In this document: positions 36,497 through 46,112 of the stretch, one piece after another
How positions within the stretch are numbered: position 1 is the first letter of the stretch
Layout of the letters: each line of letters begins with the position of its first letter
From: an uncultured Alphaproteobacteria bacterium
GTDB taxonomy: Bacteria; Pseudomonadota; Alphaproteobacteria; HIMB59; GCA-002718135
Direction: 5' to 3'
Length of the DNA: 64,000 bases
Assembly (NCBI GenBank): GCA_902615845.1
Contig: CACMQS010000004.1
Coordinates: forward strand, 62,001 to 126,000
Made by a program: the position numbers and the translations under genes
The notes under the pieces: generated by a model
Database searches by the model: none
What the model saw: the letters and a program-made list of their open reading frames with translations, nothing else
What the model was told of the DNA's origin: nothing

Positions 36497-37339
36497 ATGG
36501 CAACTGCAAGATTTAGACAAAGATCGAGTTATATAAATCACGCCATTTTGATTTTTATGGCTTTAACAATTATTTTACCATTACTAGTTTTAGCATTTAA
36601 TTCTATAAAACCATCTTCTGAATTTGGAGCAAATCCTTTAGGTTTTCCAAATGAAATAAGATTAATGAATTATTATGATGCTTGGGTGAATGGAAATTAC
36701 ACTCAAATATTTATGAATTCACTTACTTTAGTGATCGGAACATTGATATTAAATTTGACCGTTTCAGGTTTAGCTGCCTTCAGTTTGGCAGTTTTAAATC
36801 CAAGAGGAATTCAAACTATTGTTGTTGGCTTATACCTTTTAGTTGGAATAAGTATTCCTGCTCAATTATTTATTTTACCATTATTTTTAATGTGGAAAAG
36901 TTTATACCTCCTAGACACAAGGATTGGTTTAGTTATTATTTACAGCGCTTTAAATGCTCCCTTCGCAACTTTTTTAATTCGCTCTTATATGTTGCAATTA
37001 CCTACAGAACTTTTTGAAGCTGCTAAACTAGATGGGGCATCAGTGATGCAATTGTTTACAAGGGTCGCCTTACCTCTTTCTTGGCCAGTTTTTTTAACAA
37101 CTGCACTTATTGTATCATTAACAGTTTGGAATGAGTTTTTATTTGCCATTACTTTTATTATTACTGATGAATACAAACCCATTTCCTCAATTTTATTTAC
37201 ATTTCAAAGTAGATTTGCAAATGATTATGGATTGGTAAGCGCAGCTTCCATTTTAATGGCTGCACCAATTGCTATTTTATTTATGTTTTTTCAAAGACGA
37301 TTCATTGCTGGTTTAACCAGTGGTGCTACAAAAGGTTAG
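36497..37339 (+). CDS. Sugar ABC transporter permease (MalG/UgpE type)
   Basis: The 280-residue permease has six membrane helices, the EAA loop (FEAAKLDGASVMQLFTRV, about 173-190) and the typical C-terminus RRFIAGLTSGATKG. It pairs with the permease just upstream. No ATPase gene follows; instead the next gene, 15 bases on, is the first glycohydrolase-like protein. Confidence 0.92.
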   Translation: MATARFRQRSSYINHAILIFMALTIILPLLVLAFNSIKPSSEFGANPLGFPNEIRLMNYYDAWVNGNYTQIFMNSLTLVIGTLILNLTVSGLAAFSLAVLNPRGIQTIVVGLYLLVGISIPAQLFILPLFLMWKSLYLLDTRIGLVIIYSALNAPFATFLIRSYMLQLPTELFEAAKLDGASVMQLFTRVALPLSWPVFLTTALIVSLTVWNEFLFAITFIITDEYKPISSILFTFQSRFANDYGLVSAASILMAAPIAILFMFFQRRFIAGLTSGATKG

Positions 37340-37354
37340 TTTAATGGGAGGAAG

Positions 37355-39520
37355 ATGGAGCTTAACAAAGAATATGAGGAGAAAGTATATTCAGGAGTTT
37401 TAGGTAAAATCATAGGTGTCTATCTTGGCAGACCCTTTGAGGGTTGGTGGTATGATAGAATTATAAAAGAATTAGGCCCAATTAATTATTATGTAAATGA
37501 TAAATTAAATATGCCTGTTCAAATTACAGATGATGATTTGACTGGAACTTTTAGATTCATAAACGCTCTAAAAGATTTTAATTTTGATAAAAATATTTCT
37601 TCTAAACAAATTGGACAAACTTGGTTAAATTATTGTTTGGAAAACCAAGCTGTTTTATGGTGGGGCGGTAAAGGAACATCATCAGAAGATACCGCTTATC
37701 AAAATCTTAAACAAGGTATTCATGCTCCAGATAGTGGTTCTATAAAAACAAATGGTCGAATTGTTGCAGAGCAAATAGGTGCTCAAATTTTTATTGATGG
37801 ATGGGGATTAGTTTCGCCAGGTGATCCAGATCAAGCAGCTGATTTTGCAAAAAAAGCTGGAAGTGTAAGTCATGATGGTGAATCTGTTTATGCTGCTCAA
37901 GTTGTTGCTGCAATGGAAGCAATGGCGTTTATAGAATCAGATACAAAAAAAATTATCGAGCATTGCAAAAGATATATCCCTAAAGATTCAACAATTTTTA
38001 AACTTATATCTGATATTCAAGATTGGAGTTCTGGAAATCTAGACTGGGAACAAGCAAGAGAAAAAATAGATGATATTTATGGTTATGAAAAATTTATAGG
38101 CGGCGTTCATATTGTACCAAATCATGCATTAATCATTTTAGCATTACTATTTGGAGATGATAACTTTCAAAAATCCTTAATGATTGTAAATACTTCAGGT
38201 TGGGACACAGATTGTAATTCAGGAAATGTCGGATGTTTTCTTGGAATTAAAAATGGATTAGAGAGTATTAAAGACGGACCCGACTATATTACACCAGTTA
38301 ATGATACAATTTTTCTTCCAACAAGTAATGGTGCTGAAACGATGACTGACGCATTAAGAGAAAGTCAAAATATTGTTAATATTGCTAGGCGAATTAATGG
38401 TATGGAAAACAAGATAGTAAAAGAAAATGCAAGATATAATTTTGAAATGCCAGGCTCTACTCAAGCTTGGAAAATTAATAAGACTAATGATAATAATTTA
38501 AATACTACAATTACTAATGTTCCTTATGAAACCAAGAATGGTGAAAGAGTATTAGAAATTGACTTTTCTAATTTGTCAATAGGGCATTCAAGTGTTGCCT
38601 ATGTTGATACATTTTTTCCAGATTGGTTTACTGAACTAAAAGGATCTCAGCGGCAGAAATTTTTTCACTATGACTTTGTTGGATGTCCAATTGTCTATAG
38701 TGGACAAAAGATTAAAACTGAAATTATTTCAAAAAGTAAAAATAATATTAAAGTTACTTTATTTATAAAATATTGGGGTGAAGAAGATAAATTAAAACAA
38801 ATAGATGCTGAAGAATATGAGCTTTCAAATAATGAAGTAAAATCAATTGAATGGATAGTTCCAGATACACATGCAAATCCAATTGGACAAATTGGATTTG
38901 TCATATCAGCAGATGTTAATACCTCAGGAAAATTACTAATTAATTTTCTTGATATTACGGGCACACCAAAAGTTACATTTAAAAGGCCTGAACACATAGA
39001 AAATGCATCAAAAAATGGATATTTTTTTAACCAAGAATTTTATGGTCAATTATGGAAAAGAGCATGGGTGAATGATATCGATAAATGGCAATATAGGTGG
39101 TTAGAATCATTTAAAATTATCAATGGAGTTGGTAGAGGTCATATTTTACAAGGATCATCTTCTTGGAAAGATTATACCGTTACTTCAAAAGTGAACTTTC
39201 CATTAGCATCAGCTGGGGGATTAATAATTAGATCTCAAGGAGTAAAGCGATATTACTCTTTAGAACTTACTTCCAATAATAAACTGCAGATTAATAAAAT
39301 GTTTTATGAAATAGAAACATTAAAAGAAATTGATTTTAACTTTGAGTTTTATAAGGAATATGAATTAAAATTTGAAGTGAATGGAAATAAATTATTAGGT
39401 TATGTAGATGATAAGCTATTAATTGAAACCTACGACAAAGATAATTCTTTTGAAACAGGTATGATAGGTTTTGTTACACAAGATGGAACATTATCATCCA
39501 ATTCAATAAGCATAGAGTAA
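37355..39520 (+). CDS. ADP-ribosylglycohydrolase-family protein with beta-rich C-terminal domains (copy 1)
   Basis: The 721-residue protein has three parts. Residues 1-345 form an ADP-ribosylglycohydrolase (ARH/DraG) domain: YSGVLGKIIGVYLGRPFEG, TDDDL (58-62, Mg2+ site), SHDGES (172-177) and GWDTDCNSGNVGC (282-294, second Mg2+ site). Residues about 360-550 look like a galactose-binding-type beta-sandwich (YNFEMPGSTQAW...). Residues about 560-721 look like a LamG/DUF1080-type jelly roll (GGLIIRSQGVKRYYSLEL, ...NKLLGYVDDKLLIE). No signal peptide is present. It probably cleaves an N- or O-glycosidic bond in an imported compound; the substrate is unknown. Confidence 0.85.
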   Translation: MELNKEYEEKVYSGVLGKIIGVYLGRPFEGWWYDRIIKELGPINYYVNDKLNMPVQITDDDLTGTFRFINALKDFNFDKNISSKQIGQTWLNYCLENQAVLWWGGKGTSSEDTAYQNLKQGIHAPDSGSIKTNGRIVAEQIGAQIFIDGWGLVSPGDPDQAADFAKKAGSVSHDGESVYAAQVVAAMEAMAFIESDTKKIIEHCKRYIPKDSTIFKLISDIQDWSSGNLDWEQAREKIDDIYGYEKFIGGVHIVPNHALIILALLFGDDNFQKSLMIVNTSGWDTDCNSGNVGCFLGIKNGLESIKDGPDYITPVNDTIFLPTSNGAETMTDALRESQNIVNIARRINGMENKIVKENARYNFEMPGSTQAWKINKTNDNNLNTTITNVPYETKNGERVLEIDFSNLSIGHSSVAYVDTFFPDWFTELKGSQRQKFFHYDFVGCPIVYSGQKIKTEIISKSKNNIKVTLFIKYWGEEDKLKQIDAEEYELSNNEVKSIEWIVPDTHANPIGQIGFVISADVNTSGKLLINFLDITGTPKVTFKRPEHIENASKNGYFFNQEFYGQLWKRAWVNDIDKWQYRWLESFKIINGVGRGHILQGSSSWKDYTVTSKVNFPLASAGGLIIRSQGVKRYYSLELTSNNKLQINKMFYEIETLKEIDFNFEFYKEYELKFEVNGNKLLGYVDDKLLIETYDKDNSFETGMIGFVTQDGTLSSNSISIE

Positions 39521-39532
39521 AAGTATAAGAGT

Positions 39533-41737
39533 ATGAAATTAGATAATAATTTTGAAAAGAAAGTTTATGCTGGTGTCTTAGGAAAAATTATTGGAGTTTA
39601 TTTAGGAAGACCATTTGAGGGTTGGCCCTATGATAAAATAATGAAGGAACTTGGGCCTATTTATTATTACGTAAACGACAAATTAAATTTACCTCTTCAT
39701 GTTACAGATGATGATCTCAATGGTACTTTTACTTTTATTAAAGCTTTTAAAGACTTTAATTTTAATCGAAATATAACTTCAAAGCAAATTGGTGATACGT
39801 GGTTAAATTATTGTTTAGAAAATCAGGCTGTTTTAGCATGGGCTGGAAAGGGATTATTGACCGAAGAGAGCGCGTATTTAAATTTAAAAGAAGGTATTGA
39901 AGCTCCAGAGAGTGGATCAATTAAAAGGAATGGTAAAATTATTGCAGAGCAAATTGGTGCACAAATATTTATTGATGGTTGGGGAATGATTGCAGCAGGT
40001 GATCCAGACTTTGCATCTGATTTAGCAAAAAGAGCGGGTAGTGTTAGTCATGATGGTGAATCTGTTTACGGCGCTCAAATGGTTGCTTCTATGGAAGCAA
40101 TGGCTTTTATTGAAAGTGATACAAAAAAAATAATTGAGCATTGTAAAAGTTATATTCCTAAGAATTCTGTGATTTATAAATTAATTTCTGATATTCAAGA
40201 TTGGAGTTCTGGTAATTTAGATTGGGAACAAACTAGATTCAAGATTGAAGAACACTATGGGTATGACAAATACCAAGGATTTTGTCACATTGTGCCAAAT
40301 CATGCTTTGATAATTTTAGCTCTTTTATTTGGAGATGATGATTTTCAAAAAACCCTAATGATTGTTAATACAGCAGGGTGGGATACAGATTGTAATTCAG
40401 GAAATGTTGGCTGTTATATGGGTATTAAAAATGGTCTTGAAGGCATTCAAAAAGGTGCAGATTTTATTACACCTGTAAATGACACTATATATATTACATC
40501 TGCTCGTGGTTCAGAAACTATGACTGATGCATTAACTGAAAGTCATAATATAATTAATATTAGAAGAAAATTAGATGGTCTTGAAAATCAAACTATTAAA
40601 AACAATGCTCGATATAATTTTGAAATGGAAACATCTACACAAGGATGGATGGTTGATAAATCAAATAATAATAATCAAAATACTTTTTTAAAAAACTGTG
40701 AATATATCTCTGCTATTGGCAAAAGAGCTTTAGAGATAAATTTTAATAATCTTACAAAAGGAATTAATAGTGAATTATATGTGAATACATTTTTCCCAGA
40801 AGAATTTACAAGATTGAATGAGCAACAAGAAATGATGCTTATGGTTTACAGTTTTGTTGGTTGTCCTACAGTTTACTCAGGTCAAAAAATTAAAACAGAA
40901 ATTATATCTAAGACGAAAAAAAATATAAAAATTAAATTATTTATTAAGTATTATGGTGAAGGAGATAAGTTATTTAAATTAGACTCGGAGGAATTTTTCT
41001 TCTCAGAAAATGAAACAAAAAAAATAGAATGGACTATTCCTGATACATTATCAAATCCCATTACTCAACTTGGATATAGTATTGCATCTGATGAACAAGT
41101 ATCAGGTAAAATATTAATAAATTATATTGATATTTCTGGAATACCTAAGATGACTTTTAAAAAACCTGAACATATTAAAAACGACAAAGTAAATACGACA
41201 AGTCATAATATTAAATCTTTAACAAATGGTGTTTATATTCCAGATGATGAAAAATATTATGGTCAGTTATGGAAATTGGCTTGGGTAAATGATGTAGATA
41301 AATGGTATAGTTATGGAAAAAATTCATTTGGGTTAATCAAAAATGCATCAAGAGGGCATGTATTTACGGGATCCTCTGATTGGAGAAATTATTCGGTAAC
41401 TTCAAAAATAATGTTTCGTTTAGCATCATCTGGAGGATTGGTAATTCGATCTCAGGGTTTGCAGAGGTATTATTCATTAGAAATTAAATCAACAAATAAA
41501 TTACAGATTAATAAAATGGAATATGGTCTAAAAATATTAAAAGAAGTAGATTTTTCTTTTGAGCCATTTGAGGAATACTTTATGCGTTTTGAGGCTGATA
41601 ATAATTTTTTAAAAGGCTTTATTAACAATGAATTGTTAATTGAGGTTGAAGATAAATCAAATCAATTTGAAAAAGGTATGATAGGCTGTATTGTTGAAAA
41701 TGGAACTATTATTAGTGATGAAATTTCTATAAATTGA
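39533..41737 (+). CDS. ADP-ribosylglycohydrolase-family protein with beta-rich C-terminal domains (copy 2)
   Basis: The 734-residue paralogue of the preceding gene keeps all Mg2+ motifs (VTDDDLNGTF, SHDGES, GWDTDCNSGN). It differs in the pocket strip VLAWAGKGLLTEESAYLNL, where copy 1 has WWGG...EDTA. It carries a short insertion (KVNTTSHNIKSLTNGVYIPDD) before the last beta domain. Start is 12 bases after the stop of copy 1. The weak ribosome site suggests translation coupled to copy 1. Confidence 0.85.
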   Translation: MKLDNNFEKKVYAGVLGKIIGVYLGRPFEGWPYDKIMKELGPIYYYVNDKLNLPLHVTDDDLNGTFTFIKAFKDFNFNRNITSKQIGDTWLNYCLENQAVLAWAGKGLLTEESAYLNLKEGIEAPESGSIKRNGKIIAEQIGAQIFIDGWGMIAAGDPDFASDLAKRAGSVSHDGESVYGAQMVASMEAMAFIESDTKKIIEHCKSYIPKNSVIYKLISDIQDWSSGNLDWEQTRFKIEEHYGYDKYQGFCHIVPNHALIILALLFGDDDFQKTLMIVNTAGWDTDCNSGNVGCYMGIKNGLEGIQKGADFITPVNDTIYITSARGSETMTDALTESHNIINIRRKLDGLENQTIKNNARYNFEMETSTQGWMVDKSNNNNQNTFLKNCEYISAIGKRALEINFNNLTKGINSELYVNTFFPEEFTRLNEQQEMMLMVYSFVGCPTVYSGQKIKTEIISKTKKNIKIKLFIKYYGEGDKLFKLDSEEFFFSENETKKIEWTIPDTLSNPITQLGYSIASDEQVSGKILINYIDISGIPKMTFKKPEHIKNDKVNTTSHNIKSLTNGVYIPDDEKYYGQLWKLAWVNDVDKWYSYGKNSFGLIKNASRGHVFTGSSDWRNYSVTSKIMFRLASSGGLVIRSQGLQRYYSLEIKSTNKLQINKMEYGLKILKEVDFSFEPFEEYFMRFEADNNFLKGFINNELLIEVEDKSNQFEKGMIGCIVENGTIISDEISIN

Positions 41738-41763
41738 GATAATATTCATTTGGAGGGAGGAAA

Positions 41764-43926
41764 ATGAAATTAGATAAAGTATTTGAAGAAAAAGTTTATG
41801 CTGGTGTCTTAGGAAAAATTATTGGTGTTTATTTAGGTAGACCATTTGAAGGTTGGTATTATGACAGGATCATGGAAGAACTTGGTCCAATTAATTATTA
41901 CGTAAATGATAAACTTGATTTTCCAATACATGTCACAGATGATGATCTAACAGGTACTTTTAGATTTATAAATGCTCTTAAACATTTTAATTTTGATAAA
42001 AATATTTCGCCAAAACAAATTGGACAAACCTGGTTAAATTATTGTTTAGAAAATCAAACTGTACTTGCGTGGGCAGGAAAAGGAATTTTAACTGAAGAAA
42101 GCGCATACATGAATCTCAAACAAGGTATCCACGCGCCTGAAAGTGGTTCCATTGCTAAAAATGGTAAAGTGATTGCGGAACAAATCGGAGCGCAAATATT
42201 TATTGATGGCTGGGGAATGGTTTCTCCAGGTGATCCAGAACAAGCTGTTGATCTAGCAAAAAGAGCAGGGAGTGTTAGTCATGACGGTGAATCTGTTTAC
42301 GGTGCTCAAGTTGTTGCTGCTATGGAAGCCTATGCGTTCATAGAAAAAGATATAAAAAAAATAATAGAGGACAGTAAAAAATTTGTTCCAAATGATTCAA
42401 CAATTTATAAATTGATTTCTGATATCCAAGATTGGAGCTCTGGTAATTTAGATTGGGAACAAGCTAGATCCAAGATTGAAGATAAGTATGGGTATAGTAA
42501 ATTTCCAGGTAATTGTCACATCGTTCCTAATCACGCACTAATTATATTATCGTTGTTATTCGGAGATGATGATTTTCAAAAATCCTTAATGATCGTCAAT
42601 ACAGCAGGATGGGATACAGATTGTAACTCAGGAAATGTTGGTTGTATCTTAGGAATAAAAAATGGATTAGAAGGAATTAAACAGGGTCCAGACTATATAA
42701 CTCCTGTAAATGATATCATTTATTTACCAACAGCATATGGTTCTGAAACAATGACTGATGCTTTATTGGAAAGTCAGAACATTATTAATATAACAAGAAA
42801 AATGAATGGTCTTGAAAGCAAGGTTATCAAAAATAATGCGAGATATAATTTTGAAATGGAAACATCTACACAAGGATGGATGGTTGATAAATCAAATGAT
42901 AACAATCTAAATACAAGCCTATCTAATGTTGATTATAAATCAGATAATGGAACGAGAGCGTTACAAGTCAGTTTTAATGATCTATCATTTGGTCTTGCAA
43001 GTGAAATTTTTGTAGATAGTTTTTTTCCAGAATGGTTTACAAAATTAGAAGGCTATCAAGTTCAAAGATATTTTCATTATGATTATGTCGCTTGTCCTAT
43101 TGTATATTCTGGACAAAAGATCAAAACAGAAATTATATCTCAATCTGAAAAAGATTTGCGAATTAATTTATTTATTAAATATTGGGGAGAAGAAGATAAA
43201 TTAATCAAATTATCCTCTGATGATTTTAATTTAAGGAGTAAAGAAAATAATACAATTGAATGGGTTGTTCCTGATACTTTTGCAAATCCAATAGGACAGA
43301 TAGGTATTAGTATTAATTCTGATGATAATGTTTCAGGAAAAATTTTAATTAATTATTTAAATATCTCTGGAACTCCAAAAATGACTTTTAGAAGACCTGA
43401 CCATATAGATGAATATAAAAGAGGCATATTTTATAAAGAGGAGGTTTACGGTCAATTATGGAAAAGAGCTTGGGTCAATGATGTAGATAAATGGCAATAC
43501 AGACATAATGAATCATTTAAAGTCGTAAGGGGTATAGGTCGTGGTCACATAATGACTGGGAGTGAGACATGGAAAGATTATTCAATTTCCTCAAAGATAT
43601 CTATTCCTCTTGCATCTGCCGCTGGATTAATTGTGAGGTCTCAAGGTTTAAAAAGATATTATTCTCTTGAGTTAACATCTGAAAATAAACTCAAGATTAA
43701 TAAAATGGAATATGAATTAAAAACACTTAATGAAATAGATTTTAATTTAGAATATTTTAAAGAATACGATTTAAAATTTAAAGTAGATGGCAATAAACTT
43801 CAAGGTTATGTTGATAATCAATTATTAATTGAAGCAGAAGATTCATCTAATCCATTTGAGGAAGGTATGATGGGATTTTTAACTGAAAATGGAGCAATTC
43901 AAAGTAATTCAATATCTATAGAATAA
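41764..43926 (+). CDS. ADP-ribosylglycohydrolase-family protein with beta-rich C-terminal domains (copy 3)
   Basis: The 720-residue paralogue is close to copies 1 and 2 over the full length. It shares the AWAGKG...TEESAY pocket strip with copy 2, and keeps the TDDDL, SHDGES and GWDTDCNSG motifs. Part of the junction YNFEMETSTQGWMVDKSN is identical to copy 2. A strong GGAGG site (41752-41760 region) precedes the ATG, in contrast to copy 2. No signal peptide. Confidence 0.85.
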   Translation: MKLDKVFEEKVYAGVLGKIIGVYLGRPFEGWYYDRIMEELGPINYYVNDKLDFPIHVTDDDLTGTFRFINALKHFNFDKNISPKQIGQTWLNYCLENQTVLAWAGKGILTEESAYMNLKQGIHAPESGSIAKNGKVIAEQIGAQIFIDGWGMVSPGDPEQAVDLAKRAGSVSHDGESVYGAQVVAAMEAYAFIEKDIKKIIEDSKKFVPNDSTIYKLISDIQDWSSGNLDWEQARSKIEDKYGYSKFPGNCHIVPNHALIILSLLFGDDDFQKSLMIVNTAGWDTDCNSGNVGCILGIKNGLEGIKQGPDYITPVNDIIYLPTAYGSETMTDALLESQNIINITRKMNGLESKVIKNNARYNFEMETSTQGWMVDKSNDNNLNTSLSNVDYKSDNGTRALQVSFNDLSFGLASEIFVDSFFPEWFTKLEGYQVQRYFHYDYVACPIVYSGQKIKTEIISQSEKDLRINLFIKYWGEEDKLIKLSSDDFNLRSKENNTIEWVVPDTFANPIGQIGISINSDDNVSGKILINYLNISGTPKMTFRRPDHIDEYKRGIFYKEEVYGQLWKRAWVNDVDKWQYRHNESFKVVRGIGRGHIMTGSETWKDYSISSKISIPLASAAGLIVRSQGLKRYYSLELTSENKLKINKMEYELKTLNEIDFNLEYFKEYDLKFKVDGNKLQGYVDNQLLIEAEDSSNPFEEGMMGFLTENGAIQSNSISIE

Positions 43927-43950
43927 ATTTATAAAAAAAGGGGAGAAATA

Positions 43951-46110
43951 ATGAAACTAGATAAAGTGTATGAAGAAAAAGTATATGCAGGGGTACTTGG
44001 CAAGTTAATTGGTGTTTATCTAGGACGTCCTTTTGAGCAATGGACTCATGAAAGAATATTAGAAGAGTTAGGTGAGATTAATTACTATGTAAATGAGAAA
44101 TTAAATGTTCCTTTAGTAGTAACAGATGATGATATTACTGGTACCTTTACTTTTTTAAGAGCTTTAAGAGAAAATAATTATGATCCTAATATTACGCCAA
44201 AACAAATTGGTCAAAGTTGGTTAAATAATCTTATAGAAAATAAAACTGTTTTGTGGTGGGGAGGTAGAGGTCATTCAGCTGAGGATACTGCGTTCCAAAA
44301 CCTTAAGGCAGGAATTCACGCTCCAATGAGTGGTTCGATTGAAACAAATGGAGAAGTTGTTGCACAACAAATAGGAGCTCAAATATTTATTGATGGATGG
44401 GCTTTAGTATCACCAGGAGATCCAGAAAAAGCTGCTGATCTTGCAAAAAAAGCTGCAAGCGTAAGTCATGATGGCGAAGCGATTTACGGAGCACAAATGG
44501 TAGCCGCTATGGAGTCTTTAGCTTTTATTGAAAAAGACATTAATAAAATTATTAATGAAAGCAAAAAATATATTCCAAATACATCTGAGATTTACAAAGT
44601 AATTGGAGAATTACAAAATATACGATCAGGTAATAGTGACTGGATGCAAGCAAGAGAATTTTTAGCTGAAAACTATGATTATGATAAATATTTAGGTGAG
44701 TGTCACATGATACCTAACCATGCTATTATCATTCTATCATTATTATTTGGGGATGATGATCTTCAAAAAACATTAATGATTGTTAATACTGCAGGTCGAG
44801 ATACAGATTGTAACTCAGGAAATGTTGGTTGCCTGATGGGAATTAAAAATGGTCTTGAAGGATTAAATAATGGCCCAGATTATCTTTCTCCAATCCAAGA
44901 TAGAATGTATTGCCCTACGGCAAATGGTGGCGAAACACAGACAGACGCATTAACTGAAGCTTATAAAGTAATTAATACTGCAAAAAAAATGAACAATGAG
45001 GAAATTGTTCAGCCTAAAAATGGATCTAGATTTCATTTTGAAATGCCTGGTTCAGTTCAAGGCTGGAGAGCTAACTATAAAGAAAATAAGAACATTTCCA
45101 CTCATGTACAAAATATAAAATATGATAGTAAAATTGGAAAAAGAGCCCTTGAGATTAAATTTGATAGAGTAGCACCCGGTGTCTTCTCTGAAGCATTGGT
45201 AGATGTATTTTTTCCTCAAGAGTTACACGAATTAACGGGGAAAGCTAGAGAGAGATTTTTTCAAAGTTATAATTTTATTTCATCTCCATTATTATATTCT
45301 GGTCAAACAATTGAATCTGAAATTAATTTTGTTACAAGTTCAGATAAACCAATCAATGTTAAATGTTTCATAAATATGTTTGGGAAAGATGATGAATATG
45401 AAAGAATTAATTCAGAGGAAATAATTTTGTATCCAGGTAAATCACATAACTTAAAATGGAAAATTCCTTCAACTGAGGGAAATCCAATTACTCAAGTTGG
45501 ATTTTCTATTGAATCTGAAGAAGCAAATTCTGGCAGCTTATTAATAAACTATCTAACATTTACGGGAGAACCAAATTGTTCATTTTATAAACCAAAACAT
45601 ATTGGAGAACATAAACGGGGTGTGAAAACATCAAAAGCTGTTATGTGGAAATCAAGTTGGGTAAATGCTGTTGATAAATGGGAAGTAGGTGCAAGAACAT
45701 TTAGAATAACAAAAGATAGTGGTAGAGGGATTATCATTACGGGTAATGAAGCTTGGAAAAACTATACTGTTAGCGCAGATATAGCAGTGCAAAGACTAAC
45801 TACCGGCGGCCTTGCTGTAAGAGTACAAGGTTTAAATAGATACTATGGACTGGTAATTAATTCTTCAAACAAACTTCAATTAATAAAAGTGATAAATGAA
45901 GTAAATGTTTTAAAGGAGATGGATTTTAATTTAGAATATTTTAAAAATTATAAATTATCTCTTAAAATTAAAGATAATGTTCTTTCTGCATATTTAGAAA
46001 ATAAATTAGTTTTAGAATATGAAGATAAAAATAATCTTCTTGACTCAGGAGCTATGGGATTGATTGTTGAGGATGGTACATTAGTCACTGATGAAATAGT
46101 TGTAGGATAA
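43951..46110 (+). CDS. ADP-ribosylglycohydrolase-family protein with beta-rich C-terminal domains (copy 4, most divergent)
   Basis: The 719-residue paralogue is the most divergent of the four but has the same architecture. It keeps TDDDI and SHDGEA, but has GRDTDCNSG where the others have GWDTDC. Its pocket strip is WWGGRGHSAEDTAF, like copy 1. The C-terminal domain is looser (GGLAVRVQGLNRYYGLVI). A GGGGAG Shine-Dalgarno lies before the ATG. The aldo/keto reductase gene starts three bases after its stop. Confidence 0.85.
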   Translation: MKLDKVYEEKVYAGVLGKLIGVYLGRPFEQWTHERILEELGEINYYVNEKLNVPLVVTDDDITGTFTFLRALRENNYDPNITPKQIGQSWLNNLIENKTVLWWGGRGHSAEDTAFQNLKAGIHAPMSGSIETNGEVVAQQIGAQIFIDGWALVSPGDPEKAADLAKKAASVSHDGEAIYGAQMVAAMESLAFIEKDINKIINESKKYIPNTSEIYKVIGELQNIRSGNSDWMQAREFLAENYDYDKYLGECHMIPNHAIIILSLLFGDDDLQKTLMIVNTAGRDTDCNSGNVGCLMGIKNGLEGLNNGPDYLSPIQDRMYCPTANGGETQTDALTEAYKVINTAKKMNNEEIVQPKNGSRFHFEMPGSVQGWRANYKENKNISTHVQNIKYDSKIGKRALEIKFDRVAPGVFSEALVDVFFPQELHELTGKARERFFQSYNFISSPLLYSGQTIESEINFVTSSDKPINVKCFINMFGKDDEYERINSEEIILYPGKSHNLKWKIPSTEGNPITQVGFSIESEEANSGSLLINYLTFTGEPNCSFYKPKHIGEHKRGVKTSKAVMWKSSWVNAVDKWEVGARTFRITKDSGRGIIITGNEAWKNYTVSADIAVQRLTTGGLAVRVQGLNRYYGLVINSSNKLQLIKVINEVNVLKEMDFNLEYFKNYKLSLKIKDNVLSAYLENKLVLEYEDKNNLLDSGAMGLIVEDGTLVTDEIVVG

Positions 46111-46112
46111 AT

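Noticed and set aside
37355..46110. The four glycohydrolase-like copies as an assembly artefact
   Set aside because: The copies differ at many positions over their full length, have different intergenic spacers and different ribosome sites, so they are real paralogues.
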